Source: Pelagibius litoralis
Lineage (GTDB): Bacteria > Pseudomonadota > Alphaproteobacteria > Kiloniellales > Kiloniellaceae
Assembly: GCF_011683915.1 (NCBI RefSeq)
Contig: NZ_JAAQPH010000005.1
Coordinates: forward strand, 62,001-126,000
DNA: 64,000 nucleotides
Reading direction: 5' to 3'
Below the pieces are notes generated by a model. The model saw only the letters and a program-made list of their open reading frames with translations. It did not search any database and was not told the origin of the DNA. Below, piece by piece: positions 9,151-18,330 of this stretch. The position numbers were made by a program, and so were the translations under genes. Within the stretch, counting starts at the first letter, position 1, and each line of letters opens with the position of its first letter.

Positions 9151-9165
9151 ACTGGTATGACAAGT
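9151..9165. promoter_or_regulatory. Putative GntR operator overlapping the gntR start
   Basis: ACTGGTATGACAAGT differs from ACTTGTATGATGAGT at 10038-10052 in only a few positions (consensus ACTKGTATGAYRAGT). It overlaps the start codon at 9157, consistent with autorepression. This is inference from motif sharing. Confidence 0.5.
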
Positions 9166-9885
9166 CTCAAACCCAAAGCCACCAAGCAGAATATTGCCCA
9201 TGGGGTTCGCAAACGCCTTCTCGCCATGCTGGAGAGCGAAACGTTCGGACCCGGCGACCCCTTGCCGTCCGAGCGCGAACTGATGGAAATGTTCAACGTG
9301 GGCAGACCGGCTGTCCGTGAAGCAATGCAGAGCCTGCAGGTTATGGGACTTGTGGAGATCCGCCACGGCGGGCGCGCAAAAGTGGCCGAGCCCTCCCTGG
9401 GACGCATGGTCGAACAGATCGGCGAAACCATGCGCCATTTGCTGGCAACCTCTTCGGCCGACCTGGAACATTTGAAGGACGCACGCTTTGCATTCGAGAA
9501 GGCGTCTGCGGAACGGGCCGCCCGGCGGCGCACGGAATCGGATCTTCAGAGACTACGTAACATATTGAAACTTCAGGATGAAGCGCGCGATAACATGAGT
9601 CAGTTTCTGATCCATGACCGGGAGTTTCACCGCTCCATCGCAGCCATCAGCGGTAACCCGATTTACACCGCGCTGAGCGAAGCCATGTTCAGCTGGCTTG
9701 CCGATTTCCATATCGATGTGGTGCTGCTGCCCGGCCGTGAACAGCTCACACTCGATGAACACAACGAGATACTGAATGCCATCGAAGCCCGCGACCCTGG
9801 GCGCGCCGCCAAGGCGATGCATGACCATCTGACCCGGGCAAACGTGCTCTACCATCGCACTCATCTGTCCTCTCCCGACCAATAG
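9157..9885 (+). CDS. GntR-family transcriptional regulator, FadR subfamily
   Basis: 242 residues. The N-terminal winged helix-turn-helix is seen in LPSERELMEMFNVGRPAVREAMQSL (positions 30-60). The C-terminal helical FCD ligand domain carries the conserved DREFHRSI near residue 150 and histidines in LDEHNEI and AMHDHL that usually bind a metal. FCD regulators sense small carboxylates. The gene precedes the TAXI-TRAP transporter and the DenD-like dehydrogenase in the same direction, so it most likely controls their expression in response to an imported acid. Matching operator-like sites lie at its own start and in the transporter promoter. Confidence 0.88.
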   Translation: MTSLKPKATKQNIAHGVRKRLLAMLESETFGPGDPLPSERELMEMFNVGRPAVREAMQSLQVMGLVEIRHGGRAKVAEPSLGRMVEQIGETMRHLLATSSADLEHLKDARFAFEKASAERAARRRTESDLQRLRNILKLQDEARDNMSQFLIHDREFHRSIAAISGNPIYTALSEAMFSWLADFHIDVVLLPGREQLTLDEHNEILNAIEARDPGRAAKAMHDHLTRANVLYHRTHLSSPDQ

Positions 9886-10016
9886 AGCGTTTTCGACTTA
9901 CGTCGCGGCGGCACCTACACAGATCCATCAGGCCCCTTGACCTGAATCAGAAAAGCTTTGTTTTCAAAGCCTTCGTCGCTGTTCTGCGCGCTCCGGCCTT
10001 CGAGCTGCCCCCTTAC

Positions 10017-10057
10017 TTGACAGGCATGAGTTTTTCAACTTGTATGATGAGTTGAAA
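10017..10057 (+). promoter_or_regulatory. Promoter and palindromic operator of the TAXI-TRAP operon
   Basis: A perfect -35 TTGACA lies at 10017-10022 and a -10-like TATGAT at 10043-10048, although the 20-nt spacing is long. The -10 region sits inside an inverted repeat with arms TTTCAACT (10033-10040) and AGTTGAAA (10050-10057). The central ACTTGTATGATGAGT resembles the site at the gntR start. A repressor bound here would block RNA polymerase. Confidence 0.55.
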
Positions 10058-10109
10058 CTAGCAGGAACTGGCAAACAGTTCGCGCAGCTGGCGCAAGGGA
10101 GGAAAAAAT

Positions 10110-11114
10110 ATGAAATCCACGATGCTGAAAATGAAACAGGCTGCCGTTGTTATGACGACGGTCGCGGTACTGGGTGCGATGCCGTTTGCGGCTTATGACG
10201 CCCGGGCCGAGGAGAAGGCCTATACCGTCTCCGCCGGGTCGATCAGCGGCAGCTGGTTTGCGATCGTCACCACGATGTTCGAGACCTATCGCAACAACAT
10301 TCCCGATTTGACCTATACGACCGTCCCGGGCGGCAGCGTCGCCAATCCGATTTCCGTCGGCTCCGGCCAGTCACAGTTCGGCATGTCCTATTCCACGAAC
10401 CTCTTTGCCGCTGCCAGGGGGGATGCGCCCTACAAGTCCAAGATCGATAATGTGCGGGCTATCGCCAACACCGGACTCTCCGCCTACATCCACATCTATG
10501 TGGACAGAAAGCTCGGGGTGGAAAGCATTCGCGCCATTGCCGATGGAAAAATGCCGTTGAAGGTTGATACCGGCCCGCGCGGCGGCGGTGGAGAACTGGC
10601 GGCAGGCCGCGTACTGGCCGCTCATGGCGTGTCCTACGACAACATCAAGGAATGGGGCGGGTCGATCACCTACTCCCCCTATCGCGAAGCCATGGACCGG
10701 GTGAACGACAAACAGATCGACGCCTTCATCAACGACGACCTGCCCGGCGCCCCTCTCTTCGCAGAATTCGCCGCCAAGGAAGACATCCTGCTGCTGCCGC
10801 AGGAACCGCAGGCGATCAAAATCATGGAAGAGCAGTACGGCTACGTGCCTGGCGTTATCAGAGCCGGCACCTACAAAGGACAGACGGAAGATATTGCCAC
10901 GACCTATCAGACGCCGCTCTTCATCACCCGTGCCGACACCGACGAAGAGGTCGTCTACCAGATGACGAAACTGCTGTTCGAGAAGAAGGACGACCTGGTC
11001 ACCGGGCACAGTGCCTTCAAGGCACTGGACATCGAAAAAGCCGCAACGGGGCTGACGATCCCGCTGCACCCAGGGGCCGCCCGCTATTACCGCGAGATGG
11101 GGGTACTGCAGTAG
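10110..11114 (+). CDS. TRAP transporter solute-binding protein, TAXI family
   Basis: 334 residues with a signal peptide (hydrophobic core about residues 12-30, cleavage near DARA|EE). The mature start YTVSAGSISGSWFAI and the later YSTNLFAAARGD region are typical of TAXI periplasmic receptors. It would capture an organic acid and deliver it to the fused permease downstream. ATG at 10110 follows GGGAGG at 10096-10101. A hairpin lies between this gene and the permease, a common way to make more receptor than permease. The ligand is unknown; the adjacent DenD-like enzyme hints at a sugar acid. Confidence 0.9.
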   Translation: MKSTMLKMKQAAVVMTTVAVLGAMPFAAYDARAEEKAYTVSAGSISGSWFAIVTTMFETYRNNIPDLTYTTVPGGSVANPISVGSGQSQFGMSYSTNLFAAARGDAPYKSKIDNVRAIANTGLSAYIHIYVDRKLGVESIRAIADGKMPLKVDTGPRGGGGELAAGRVLAAHGVSYDNIKEWGGSITYSPYREAMDRVNDKQIDAFINDDLPGAPLFAEFAAKEDILLLPQEPQAIKIMEEQYGYVPGVIRAGTYKGQTEDIATTYQTPLFITRADTDEEVVYQMTKLLFEKKDDLVTGHSAFKALDIEKAATGLTIPLHPGAARYYREMGVLQ

Positions 11115-11130
11115 CCTTCTGATACTTGCG

Positions 11131-11161
11131 AGAAGGGCGTCAAGAAAACGGGCGCCCTTCT
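11131..11161 (+). terminator. Hairpin between receptor and permease genes
   Basis: Arms AGAAGGGCG (11131-11139) and CGCCCTTCT (11153-11161) form a 9-bp stem followed by TTTCG. It may attenuate transcription or protect the 3' end of the receptor mRNA. The T-run is short, so full termination is unlikely. Confidence 0.6.
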
Positions 11162-11206
11162 TTCGCTTTCCATACCCGCGCCGCGAACCGACGATTGGGC
11201 AGCTGA

Positions 11207-13102
11207 ATGGCAGTAGAAGTTAGCGGGCAGCGAAAGCTTTCCGGCGCCCATTACCAGGTTCTGCGCTATCTCACCCTGATTGTGATCTTCTATCACCTCT
11301 ACACGGTGCAGTTCGGACAGCCGCAGGTTCTGATGTTCCGCTCGCTCCACGTGGCCATGTACACTTCGCTCGCCTTTATCGCTTATGGCGTGTTGAAAAG
11401 CGCCACCCAAGACCGGGTGCCCTGGTACGATTATCTGTTGAGCGCTCTCGCGTTCGCCCCGGCTGTCTTTATGTTCCTCGACTATGAGCGGGTCTCCACG
11501 CGTTACCCCTATGTCGAACCGCTCACCACCCTCGACTGGGTTGTCGGTCTGATCGCCATCGTCCTTGCGGCCGAAGCCTGTCGGCGGGCGCTGGGTCTGA
11601 CCTTGACACTGATGTTGCTTTTTTTCGTCGGGCACGCGCTGTTCGGACCCTATTTTCCCTCGGTCATGAACCAGCCCGCGATCGGGCCGGAGCGCCTGAT
11701 CGACCACACCTTCATGACGACGGCGGGTCTCTATGGCTCCCTGACCGGATTGTCCGCTACCTACGTGCTGATGTTTGTTCTCTTCGGTGCGATCCTGGAC
11801 TGCGCCCAGGGCGGCAAGTTCTTCATGAATGTTTCCGCCTTGCTCGCGGGGCGCCTGAAGGGCGGATCGGGCAAGGTAGCGGTGTTCGCCAGTGGACTCT
11901 TCGGGTCCATATCCGGCTCCGCCGTGGCCAACGTCTACGCGACCGGCAGCTTCACCATACCCTTGATGATCCGCACCGGATTTAGACCGCGCTTCGCGGC
12001 GGCGATCGAGGCCATCGCTTCGTCAAGCGGGCAATTGGTCCCACCGATCATGGGTTCGGCGGCCTTCCTGATCGCCGACTTCACCGGGGTGGCCTATTTC
12101 GAGGTGGTCAAGGCCGCCGCGATACCCGCTTTCCTCTACCTCTTCGCCGTCTACATGATGGTGCACTTCGAAGCCTCGAAGAATCAGATCCCGGCAATGA
12201 GTGACGATATAATCGCCGGCGCCAAGGCGGATTTCTTCAAATACGTTCACCTCGGCCTGCCGCTGGTTGTCATCGTCTATCTTCTGATAGACGGCCGTTC
12301 ACCCTACAACGCCGCCTACTGGGGTATTATCTCCACCCTGGTACTGGCCCAGGTTTTTCCGGCCACACGCATGACCGTTGCCGGCGTTCTCAATGCCTTT
12401 GAAACCGGCGGACGCATCATCGTGCCCATCGCCATGTCGCTCTTCGTTGCGGCGATGATCATCAGCACCATCGAACTTACCGGTCTGGGCCTGCGGTTTA
12501 CCGCGCTGCTGCTCAGCGTCACCGGCGGCGACCTCACGATCACGCTGATACTGGTCATGTTGAGCTGCATCATTCTGGGCATGGGTCTGCCCACGGCGGC
12601 TGCCTATATCATCGTGGCGATCTTCGCGGCGCCTGCGCTGATCAAGCTTGGTATCTCACCCTTGTCCGCCCATTTGTTCGTCTTCTATTACGCAATCGTC
12701 TCTGCCATCACGCCGCCCATCGCAGTGGCGGCCTATGCGGCTGGCAGTATTGCCGGTGACAAGAATTTGCAAGCTGTCGGCTTCACCGCCATGCGCCTCG
12801 GCGTCGCTGTCTATTTGGTCCCCTTCATCTTTATCGCCACCCCTGCTCTGTTGCTGGAAGGCAGCTGGCCGGAGATCGCTCAGGGTATTGTGACAGCCTC
12901 CGTCGGGATCATCGCCCTTGCCGCCGCAGCACAGGGATTTCTGACACGTTCCGCCAATCCGGCGCTGCGCCTGCTACTGGCGGTTTCCGCCGTATGTCTG
13001 CTTGTCGGCGGAGACCTAACCGACCTGATCGGGTTCGCATTGTTCGGATTGATTTGGGGTTTCCAGATCGTCAGCAAGGCGGCAAGGAAACCAGTCACCT
13101 AA
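11207..13102 (+). CDS. TRAP transporter fused permease (DctQM fusion)
   Basis: 631 residues, almost entirely transmembrane. The N-terminal part (about residues 20-170) corresponds to the small DctQ subunit. The remainder corresponds to DctM, with GLFGSISGSAVANVYATGSF near residue 230 and the MGLPTAAAYI motif near residue 465, both characteristic of fused TRAP permeases. It acts in the inner membrane with the TAXI receptor encoded 92 nt upstream, importing its substrate with sodium or protons. It is followed by the DenD-like gene after 56 nt. Confidence 0.92.
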   Translation: MAVEVSGQRKLSGAHYQVLRYLTLIVIFYHLYTVQFGQPQVLMFRSLHVAMYTSLAFIAYGVLKSATQDRVPWYDYLLSALAFAPAVFMFLDYERVSTRYPYVEPLTTLDWVVGLIAIVLAAEACRRALGLTLTLMLLFFVGHALFGPYFPSVMNQPAIGPERLIDHTFMTTAGLYGSLTGLSATYVLMFVLFGAILDCAQGGKFFMNVSALLAGRLKGGSGKVAVFASGLFGSISGSAVANVYATGSFTIPLMIRTGFRPRFAAAIEAIASSSGQLVPPIMGSAAFLIADFTGVAYFEVVKAAAIPAFLYLFAVYMMVHFEASKNQIPAMSDDIIAGAKADFFKYVHLGLPLVVIVYLLIDGRSPYNAAYWGIISTLVLAQVFPATRMTVAGVLNAFETGGRIIVPIAMSLFVAAMIISTIELTGLGLRFTALLLSVTGGDLTITLILVMLSCIILGMGLPTAAAYIIVAIFAAPALIKLGISPLSAHLFVFYYAIVSAITPPIAVAAYAAGSIAGDKNLQAVGFTAMRLGVAVYLVPFIFIATPALLLEGSWPEIAQGIVTASVGIIALAAAAQGFLTRSANPALRLLLAVSAVCLLVGGDLTDLIGFALFGLIWGFQIVSKAARKPVT

Positions 13103-13158
13103 GCCGGGCCCGACCCTCTTTCAGACCAGGGCCCATCAGACCAGGAAAGTGTATCGCC

Positions 13159-14157
13159 ATGCACGTCATGATCATCGGCGCGGTTGGAATGCTTGGAAAG
13201 AAACTCGCCTCCGTCATTGCAAAAACAAGGCAATGCAACGGCCAGAGCGTAACGCGACTGACACTGGTGGACATCGCAGTTGCCGAGACGCCAGAGAACC
13301 CAGCATTCCCGATCGAAAGCCTTGCATTCGATCTATCTCACACAGACACCGCGCCCCTCCTGACGAAAAGACGACCCGACATCATCTTTCATCTGGCCGC
13401 CATCGTGTCCGGCGAGGCCGAAAACGATTTCGAGAAAGGCTACGCCATCAACCTCGATGGCACGCGCCATCTGTTCGAAGCGATCCGCCGCGAAAGGGAT
13501 AGAAACGGCAATGCAGCAGACTATCGGCCGCGTGTCGTCTTCACCTCTTCGATTGCCGTGTTCGGCGGCCCCTATCCCGATACGATCTCCGATACGTTCT
13601 TCCGCACGCCGCAAACCAGCTACGGCACACAAAAGGCCATCGGCGAACTACTACTTGAAGACTATACCCGGCGTGGATTCATGGACGGTGTTGGCCTTAG
13701 ATTGCCCACAATCTGCATCCGTCCCGGCCTGCCCAACAAAGCCGCCTCAGGCTTCTTTTCAAGCATTCTGCGTGAACCGCTTGTCGGTCAGCCAGCGACC
13801 CTGCCCGTTGAAGATACTGTGCGTCATTGGCATGCCAGTCCGCGCGCCGCTGTCCGGTTCCTGCTTCACGCCGGCACGATGGACAGCTCCCGTTTGGGGC
13901 ATCGGCGAACGCTCAACATGCCGGGACTGTCGGCGACCGTCGCCGAGCAGGTAGAAGCACTGCGAACCGTAGCCGGCAACGATGCCATTGCGCTGATAAG
14001 ACGAGAACCCAACCCGGATATCGCGGCCATCATTGCCGCATGGCCCCAAGACTTCACCGCCGATCGTGCCACCGACCTTGGTTTCAGGGCAGAGCGTTCG
14101 TTCGAAGATATCATTGCCGTTCACATAGAAGATGAACTGGGAGCTACTTCGGCGTAA
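13159..14157 (+). CDS. denD: NAD-dependent epimerase/dehydratase, D-erythronate dehydrogenase (DenD)-like
   Basis: 332-residue extended short-chain dehydrogenase. The NAD-binding GAVGMLGKKLA is at the N-terminus, the conserved HLAAIVSGEAE near residue 75, the catalytic Ser in TSSIAVFG and the YxxxK pair in SYGTQKA. The HLAAIVSGEAE and RLPTICIRPG segments resemble DenD, which oxidises D-erythronate at C2. I start at ATG 13159 because AGGAAAG lies 9 nt upstream. The kinase and decarboxylase usually found with DenD are absent here. The TRAP neighbours support sugar-acid catabolism, but the true substrate may differ. Confidence 0.75.
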   Translation: MHVMIIGAVGMLGKKLASVIAKTRQCNGQSVTRLTLVDIAVAETPENPAFPIESLAFDLSHTDTAPLLTKRRPDIIFHLAAIVSGEAENDFEKGYAINLDGTRHLFEAIRRERDRNGNAADYRPRVVFTSSIAVFGGPYPDTISDTFFRTPQTSYGTQKAIGELLLEDYTRRGFMDGVGLRLPTICIRPGLPNKAASGFFSSILREPLVGQPATLPVEDTVRHWHASPRAAVRFLLHAGTMDSSRLGHRRTLNMPGLSATVAEQVEALRTVAGNDAIALIRREPNPDIAAIIAAWPQDFTADRATDLGFRAERSFEDIIAVHIEDELGATSA

Positions 14158-14169
14158 CCAACGGCTTGA

Positions 14170-14667
14170 TCAAGCAGACACTGTCACAGGAATGAGCTGG
14201 TTGGATCGCCGGACCGGCTGATGCGACTTCTCCGCCCGATTGTTCGCGCGCAGGCCCTGGTCGTGAACCGCCGACAGCCGTTCTTTACGGATGGCGACGG
14301 CGTAGGATTCTAGCTTGTCCGTGGTGATCCGCTTCAGCGCGAAGCCCTGCTCCTTCAGCAACTTCCGGATCAACCGTCTCGCCGATTTAGCGCAGCGCCG
14401 TGGCTGCATCAGAAAGTCCAGCACCTCAGCGCGCAGACTACTGCTGCGAAGAGTGACGGCAACCAATCACCCGAATTTCAGGAACCAGCGCCGCACCGTT
14501 TCGTTCGATACATCGATGCCACGTTCGCTCGGCAGGTCCTCGACATCACGAAATGACAGGGTGAACCGGGTGTAGAGGCAGGCTGCGTATTGAATGATCG
14601 CCGGCGAAAAACGATGACGCTTGAAGGGAATCGGGATCATCGGGAGACCGTAGCGACCTCTGCCCAC
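14170..14667 (-). pseudogene. IS6-type transposase relic with internal deletion
   Basis: An N-terminal part (14467-14667) contains FSPAIIQYAACLYTRFTLS and GIDVSNETVRRWFLKFG, then a stop. A second part (14170-14466) resumes at AEVLDFLMQPRR, RLIRKLLKEQGFALKRIT and ERLSAVHDQGLRANNRAEKS. The catalytic segment that should carry the first two Asp residues (HLDE region) is missing, and the C-terminus ends early. It marks the right end of the TRAP/DenD island and contains the right copy of the 77-bp repeat. Confidence 0.75.
14214..14290. repeat. Right copy of 77-bp direct repeat
   Basis: Matches 8255-8331 at about 72 of 77 positions in the same orientation. Together the copies bracket gntR, the TAXI-TRAP genes and denD, about 5.9 kb. 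Confidence 0.7.
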
Positions 14668-14879
14668 CTCGGCTACCGACTTAGTGTCTCAACGCCCCTA
14701 CATCAGACCATAGACCCGGCCACGGACCCGGATGCGCTAACGATAACGATTTAATATATTCCAAATCTCGTATACGATGCCGTTGTCGTTAGCTCAATAT
14801 TGTCGGAAGACCCTGCGGTTTGCCAAAACGGCCTGCATGTCGGCGGGCCAAGGCCTCGCCGGCAAATTGAGCGGCTGAA

Positions 14880-16517
14880 TTGTCGTCGGACAGCTTTGCA
14901 GAGAATGATCCACATGCGCGTACAGCTTTCCGTCTTTGCTCTATTGCGTGCCTCAGTTTCGTCCGGCGGCGCAAAGCGAACTGCGGCCGATCCAACTTGC
15001 TAGGCCGTCGTCCAGACCCGCTACGTGCGGCAAATGCTTTTGCGATCTTTGCCGTATCCGCCTGCGGGCTCATCGTTGAGATCACCGCCGGGCGGATGAT
15101 GGCCCCTTACCTGGGCATGTCCCTCTATACCTGGACGGCCATCATCGCCGTGGTGCTGGCCGGATTCTCCGCCGGTCACTGGTTCGGCGGCTGGGTCGCC
15201 GAGCGGAACACTGCAAGAGCCTATCTCTGGCTCGCCGCGACCATGACCCTGGGTGCCGCGAGCACAACGGCAAGTCTTTGGTTGGTGCGGCTGCTTTCCG
15301 GGCCTGTCCTGTCGCTACCGATGGACAGGGTCGCGCAGATCTCAGCGCTCACCTTCGCCGTTTTCTTTCTACCCAGTTTCTGCGCCGGCGTGCCCTCGCC
15401 CGTGCTGTCGAAAGTCGCCATCGACCAAGCCCCGCATCGTGCCGGCCGAACGCTGGGCCTGATGTTCGCTCTCAGTGCTCTGGGTGCCATTGCCGGAACC
15501 CTGCTGGCCGGTTTCCTGTTCATATCCTGGATCGGCACGTCCGGTACCATCTTGGCAATCGCCGCCGTTTACCTGACCCTTGCCGTGCTGTTCTTTTCGC
15601 TGGGCGCAAAGGCGCTTCGTGCCATCGCCGCGTCCCTGGCCCTGCTGCTTGCCGCCATCTCTGGTATTGCCGGCCTCGCCCGCATTGCCTCGCCCTGCGA
15701 CGTCGAGAGCGACTACTACTGCATTCGTGTCGTCGACATGACGGAGGATCTTGGGGTTGAGGCCAGGCTGCTTGTCCTCGATCATCTGGGCCATGGCATA
15801 AATCTGAGGGACCAGCCAAGCGGGCTGGTCAGCCCCTACGTCGAGATCATCGATCTTCTCGCCCGTGCTTATCTCGGTGAAAACTCGGACGCTTCAGCCT
15901 ACTTTATCGGTGGTGGCGCCTATACGCTCCCCCGTGCCTGGGCATCATCGGGATGGACCGGTGAGATAACGGTCGCCGAGATCGACCCCGCGGTCACGGC
16001 CGCGGCAGCTTCGTCTCTTTGGGTGGACACAAGCGCCTTCCGCATTGTCCATGACGATGCCCGCGCTGCGCTTTCACGCCAGCCCGCCGAAAGTCTGGAC
16101 GTCATCGTCGGTGATGCCTTCAAGGACATTGCGGTGCCGGCCCACCTGATGACGCGGGAATTTGCTCAGCTTGTCGAACGGCGTTTGTCCTCAGACGGCA
16201 TTTATCTGATGAACCTTGTCGACCGGGGCGATCGGCTCACGGCCCTTTTCTCGATGGTCACGACCCTTCAGCAGGTCTTCCCTGTGGTGGAGGTCTGGGT
16301 CGATCGCGAGCAAGCCGCGGTCTCCGGGCGAATCACCTTCGTCATCCTGGCGGCGCAAAGACCAAGCTCAAGCGATCGCCTATGGTCGCTGTCGGACCCC
16401 GATCGGCAATACTTGCGGTGGCCGGCGCATGATCTCGACGCCAAGGTCGCCGCCGCGGAGGTTCCGATCCTGAGCGATGACTTCACGCCGGTCGACCGTC
16501 TATTGAACCTGCAATGA
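14880..16517 (+). CDS. Fused membrane protein with spermidine synthase-like domain
   Basis: 545 residues if the TTG at 14880 is used. Homology-like sequence begins only at about residue 48 (LRAANAFAIFAVSACGLIVE), so the true start may be later. Residues 50-270 hold about seven hydrophobic helices. The C-terminal half is a SAM-binding, spermidine-synthase-like fold with FIGGGAYTLPRAW near residue 345, VAEIDPAV near 372 and VGDAFKD near 415. Such fusions are widespread but their reaction is mostly uncharacterised. The gene converges on cbbZ, with ends overlapping by 18 nt. Confidence 0.75.
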   Translation: MSSDSFAENDPHARTAFRLCSIACLSFVRRRKANCGRSNLLGRRPDPLRAANAFAIFAVSACGLIVEITAGRMMAPYLGMSLYTWTAIIAVVLAGFSAGHWFGGWVAERNTARAYLWLAATMTLGAASTTASLWLVRLLSGPVLSLPMDRVAQISALTFAVFFLPSFCAGVPSPVLSKVAIDQAPHRAGRTLGLMFALSALGAIAGTLLAGFLFISWIGTSGTILAIAAVYLTLAVLFFSLGAKALRAIAASLALLLAAISGIAGLARIASPCDVESDYYCIRVVDMTEDLGVEARLLVLDHLGHGINLRDQPSGLVSPYVEIIDLLARAYLGENSDASAYFIGGGAYTLPRAWASSGWTGEITVAEIDPAVTAAAASSLWVDTSAFRIVHDDARAALSRQPAESLDVIVGDAFKDIAVPAHLMTREFAQLVERRLSSDGIYLMNLVDRGDRLTALFSMVTTLQQVFPVVEVWVDREQAAVSGRITFVILAAQRPSSSDRLWSLSDPDRQYLRWPAHDLDAKVAAAEVPILSDDFTPVDRLLNLQ

Positions 16518-17192
16518 CGCAGGGGCCAGCGTTTTCAGGACGCCCGGCACCTGATCCAGGTGATCGACGAGGGCATCAGCGCCGAGATCGGCCGGCCCGC
16601 ACCCGCCGTAGCCGAAGGTCACCGCAGCCACCGGCATGCCAAGCGCGCGTGCCATGGCAACGTCGACAGCGGAATCCCCTACCATCACGGCGGCTTCCGG
16701 CCCGACTCCGAGCAAGGTGAGCGCTCGGCGGAGAGGCAGTGGATCGGGTTTCTTGGCTGCTGTGGTATCGCCGCCAACCACGGCAGTGAAGTACCGGAGG
16801 ATGTCGAACTGCGCAAGGATGGCGCACGATACGGCTTCTGGCTTGTTGGTACAGATCGCTTGGCAAAACCCGGCCTCGTCCAGGCTCCGAAGGGTTTCCG
16901 CGGCAGCCGGAAACAGCTTTGTCCTGACGGTTGGCGCCGCGCTATAGATCTCCAGGAAACGGGGCGCAAGATCCGATGCCGAGAGCGTCGACACCGGGTC
17001 CCCGGCGGCGGCAAATCCTCGCTCAATAAGCTTTGCGACTCCGCCACCGATCATGCCCCTAACACGGGCAACATCATGGCCCCGCAGGTCATGGGCGCTC
17101 AGCAGAGCGTTCAGGGCTGCCGCGATGTCGGCTGCGGAATCGATAAGCGTCCCGTCGAGATCCCAGACAACAGCCTGCCGCAAAGTCGTCAT
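16500..17192 (-). CDS. cbbZ: Phosphoglycolate phosphatase
   Basis: 230-residue HAD phosphatase. The nucleophile motif [12 protein letters not shown] starts at residue 8, followed by the lysine region [14 protein letters not shown] and the acidic motif [12 protein letters not shown]. It removes phosphate from 2-phosphoglycolate made by the oxygenase side reaction of RuBisCO. Its ATG overlaps the cbbE stop by 4 nt (ATGA), so the two are translationally coupled. It is the last gene of the cbb operon and its end overlaps the convergent spermidine synthase-like gene. Confidence 0.92.
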   Translation of the reverse strand: MTTLRQAVVWDLDGTLIDSAADIAAALNALLSAHDLRGHDVARVRGMIGGGVAKLIERGFAAAGDPVSTLSASDLAPRFLEIYSAAPTVRTKLFPAAAETLRSLDEAGFCQAICTNKPEAVSCAILAQFDILRYFTAVVGGDTTAAKKPDPLPLRRALTLLGVGPEAAVMVGDSAVDVAMARALGMPVAAVTFGYGGCGPADLGADALVDHLDQVPGVLKTLAPASLQVQ

Positions 17193-17869
17193 GCAGCGGT
17201 CTTCACGCCCTGGGCGGCGTTGCGGATCGCGTCGATGTTTGCGGCGTATTCGGCCCGCGTCGTCCCGGCAAAAACGGCCGAGCCGGCGACCAGCACGTTG
17301 GCCCCGGCATCGCGGGCCGCTGCCGCAGTCTTCGTGTTGACACCGCCGTCAACCTGAAGGTCGATGGGCCGTTGACCGATCACGTCGCGCAGCCGGCGGA
17401 TCTTGTCGAGCTGCGACTCCAGAAAGGACTGCCCACCGAAACCCGGATTGACCGTCATCACCAGGACCAGATCCAGCCGGTCCAAAACGTGCTCTGCAAC
17501 GCTGACCGGAGTCGCCGGATTGAGAGAAACACCGACTTTCTTGCCACAGGACCGGATCAGTTGAAGAGACCGGTCAAGGTGCGGTCCAGCCTCCGCATGA
17601 ACGGTAATGATATCGACTCCCGCCTGCGCAAAGGCCTCGATAAATGGATCGCAGGGCGCAATCATCAGGTGCGCGTCGAAAACCTTGCTGCTGTATGGCC
17701 GGATCGCACGAATAACGTCCGGACCCAGCGTCAGATTGGGAACGAAGTGTCCGTCCATCACATCGATGTGGATCCAGTCAGCGCCCGCGGCGTCAACAGC
17801 GGCAACCTCATCGCCCAGGCGGGCGAAGTCGGCCGAAAGGATCGAGGGTGCGATCTTGATTGCGCTCAC
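17189..17869 (-). CDS. cbbE: Ribulose-phosphate 3-epimerase
   Basis: 226 residues from the GTG at 17869; the frame is open further upstream but the conserved protein starts at [17 protein letters not shown]-barrel motifs are [26 protein letters not shown] and QVDGGVN, which carry the metal-binding His and Asp residues. It interconverts ribulose-5-phosphate and xylulose-5-phosphate in the regenerative Calvin phase. It lies between cbbS and cbbZ; a 76-nt gap after cbbS holds stable hairpins. The ribosome binding site is weak. Confidence 0.93.
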   Translation of the reverse strand: MSAIKIAPSILSADFARLGDEVAAVDAAGADWIHIDVMDGHFVPNLTLGPDVIRAIRPYSSKVFDAHLMIAPCDPFIEAFAQAGVDIITVHAEAGPHLDRSLQLIRSCGKKVGVSLNPATPVSVAEHVLDRLDLVLVMTVNPGFGGQSFLESQLDKIRRLRDVIGQRPIDLQVDGGVNTKTAAAARDAGANVLVAGSAVFAGTTRAEYAANIDAIRNAAQGVKTAA

Positions 17870-17884
17870 TGGCAGACCCCATAG

Positions 17885-17947
17885 CAGGAAAAGGGACCGG
17901 TGACCTGCCTGGCGACAAGCCACCGGCAAGTCTTCTGGGAGAAGACT
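17885..17947 (-). terminator. Hairpins directly after cbbS
   Basis: A perfect 8-bp inverted repeat (AGTCTTCT/AGAAGACT, 17929-17947) overlaps the end of cbbS. A second stem with arms CCGGTG and CACCGG follows and is succeeded by TCCCTTTTCC. They probably stabilise the cbbLS transcript or partly terminate it before cbbE. Confidence 0.5.
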
Positions 17948-18302
17948 ATGCCCCGTGATAAACCACCATCGACTGGCCCTGGGTCTGGCGCCTGTTGTCG
18001 TAACCGACGATGCGAATCAGATTGGCTGGGTTTGCCTCGCGGCAGCTCGTCAGTTCGTTCATGATCGCATCGACGTCTCGTTCTCCGAACAGGGGCAACT
18101 TCCACATGTACCAGTAGTCGTCCCCTGCGCGATCCGCCTCGACATGCTCGATGGCGCAGTTCCAGCCCTGCTGGATCATGTAGTCCACCTGCCTGCGGAT
18201 CCCTGCGGCATCCATCGGCGGCAGGTAGGAGAAGGTCCCGTATTTCTTCGAAGCCTTGTCCTTCATGCGGGAATCATAGTCACGTACGGTCATTTCCATC
18301 AC
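17946..18302 (-). CDS. cbbS: RuBisCO small subunit, form IA
   Basis: 118 residues, the length of form IA small subunits and without the C-terminal extension of red-type (IC/ID) subunits. [23 protein letters not shown] and [13 protein letters not shown] are the hallmark segments. It caps the octameric large-subunit core to form the L8S8 enzyme. It follows cbbL by 28 nt. No carboxysome genes are present in the window, so a cytosolic enzyme is likely as far as can be seen. Confidence 0.96.
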   Translation of the reverse strand: MMEMTVRDYDSRMKDKASKKYGTFSYLPPMDAAGIRRQVDYMIQQGWNCAIEHVEADRAGDDYWYMWKLPLFGERDVDAIMNELTSCREANPANLIRIVGYDNRRQTQGQSMVVYHGA

Positions 18303-18330
18303 AGCGCACTCCTTAGCGAGAATTTCCCTA

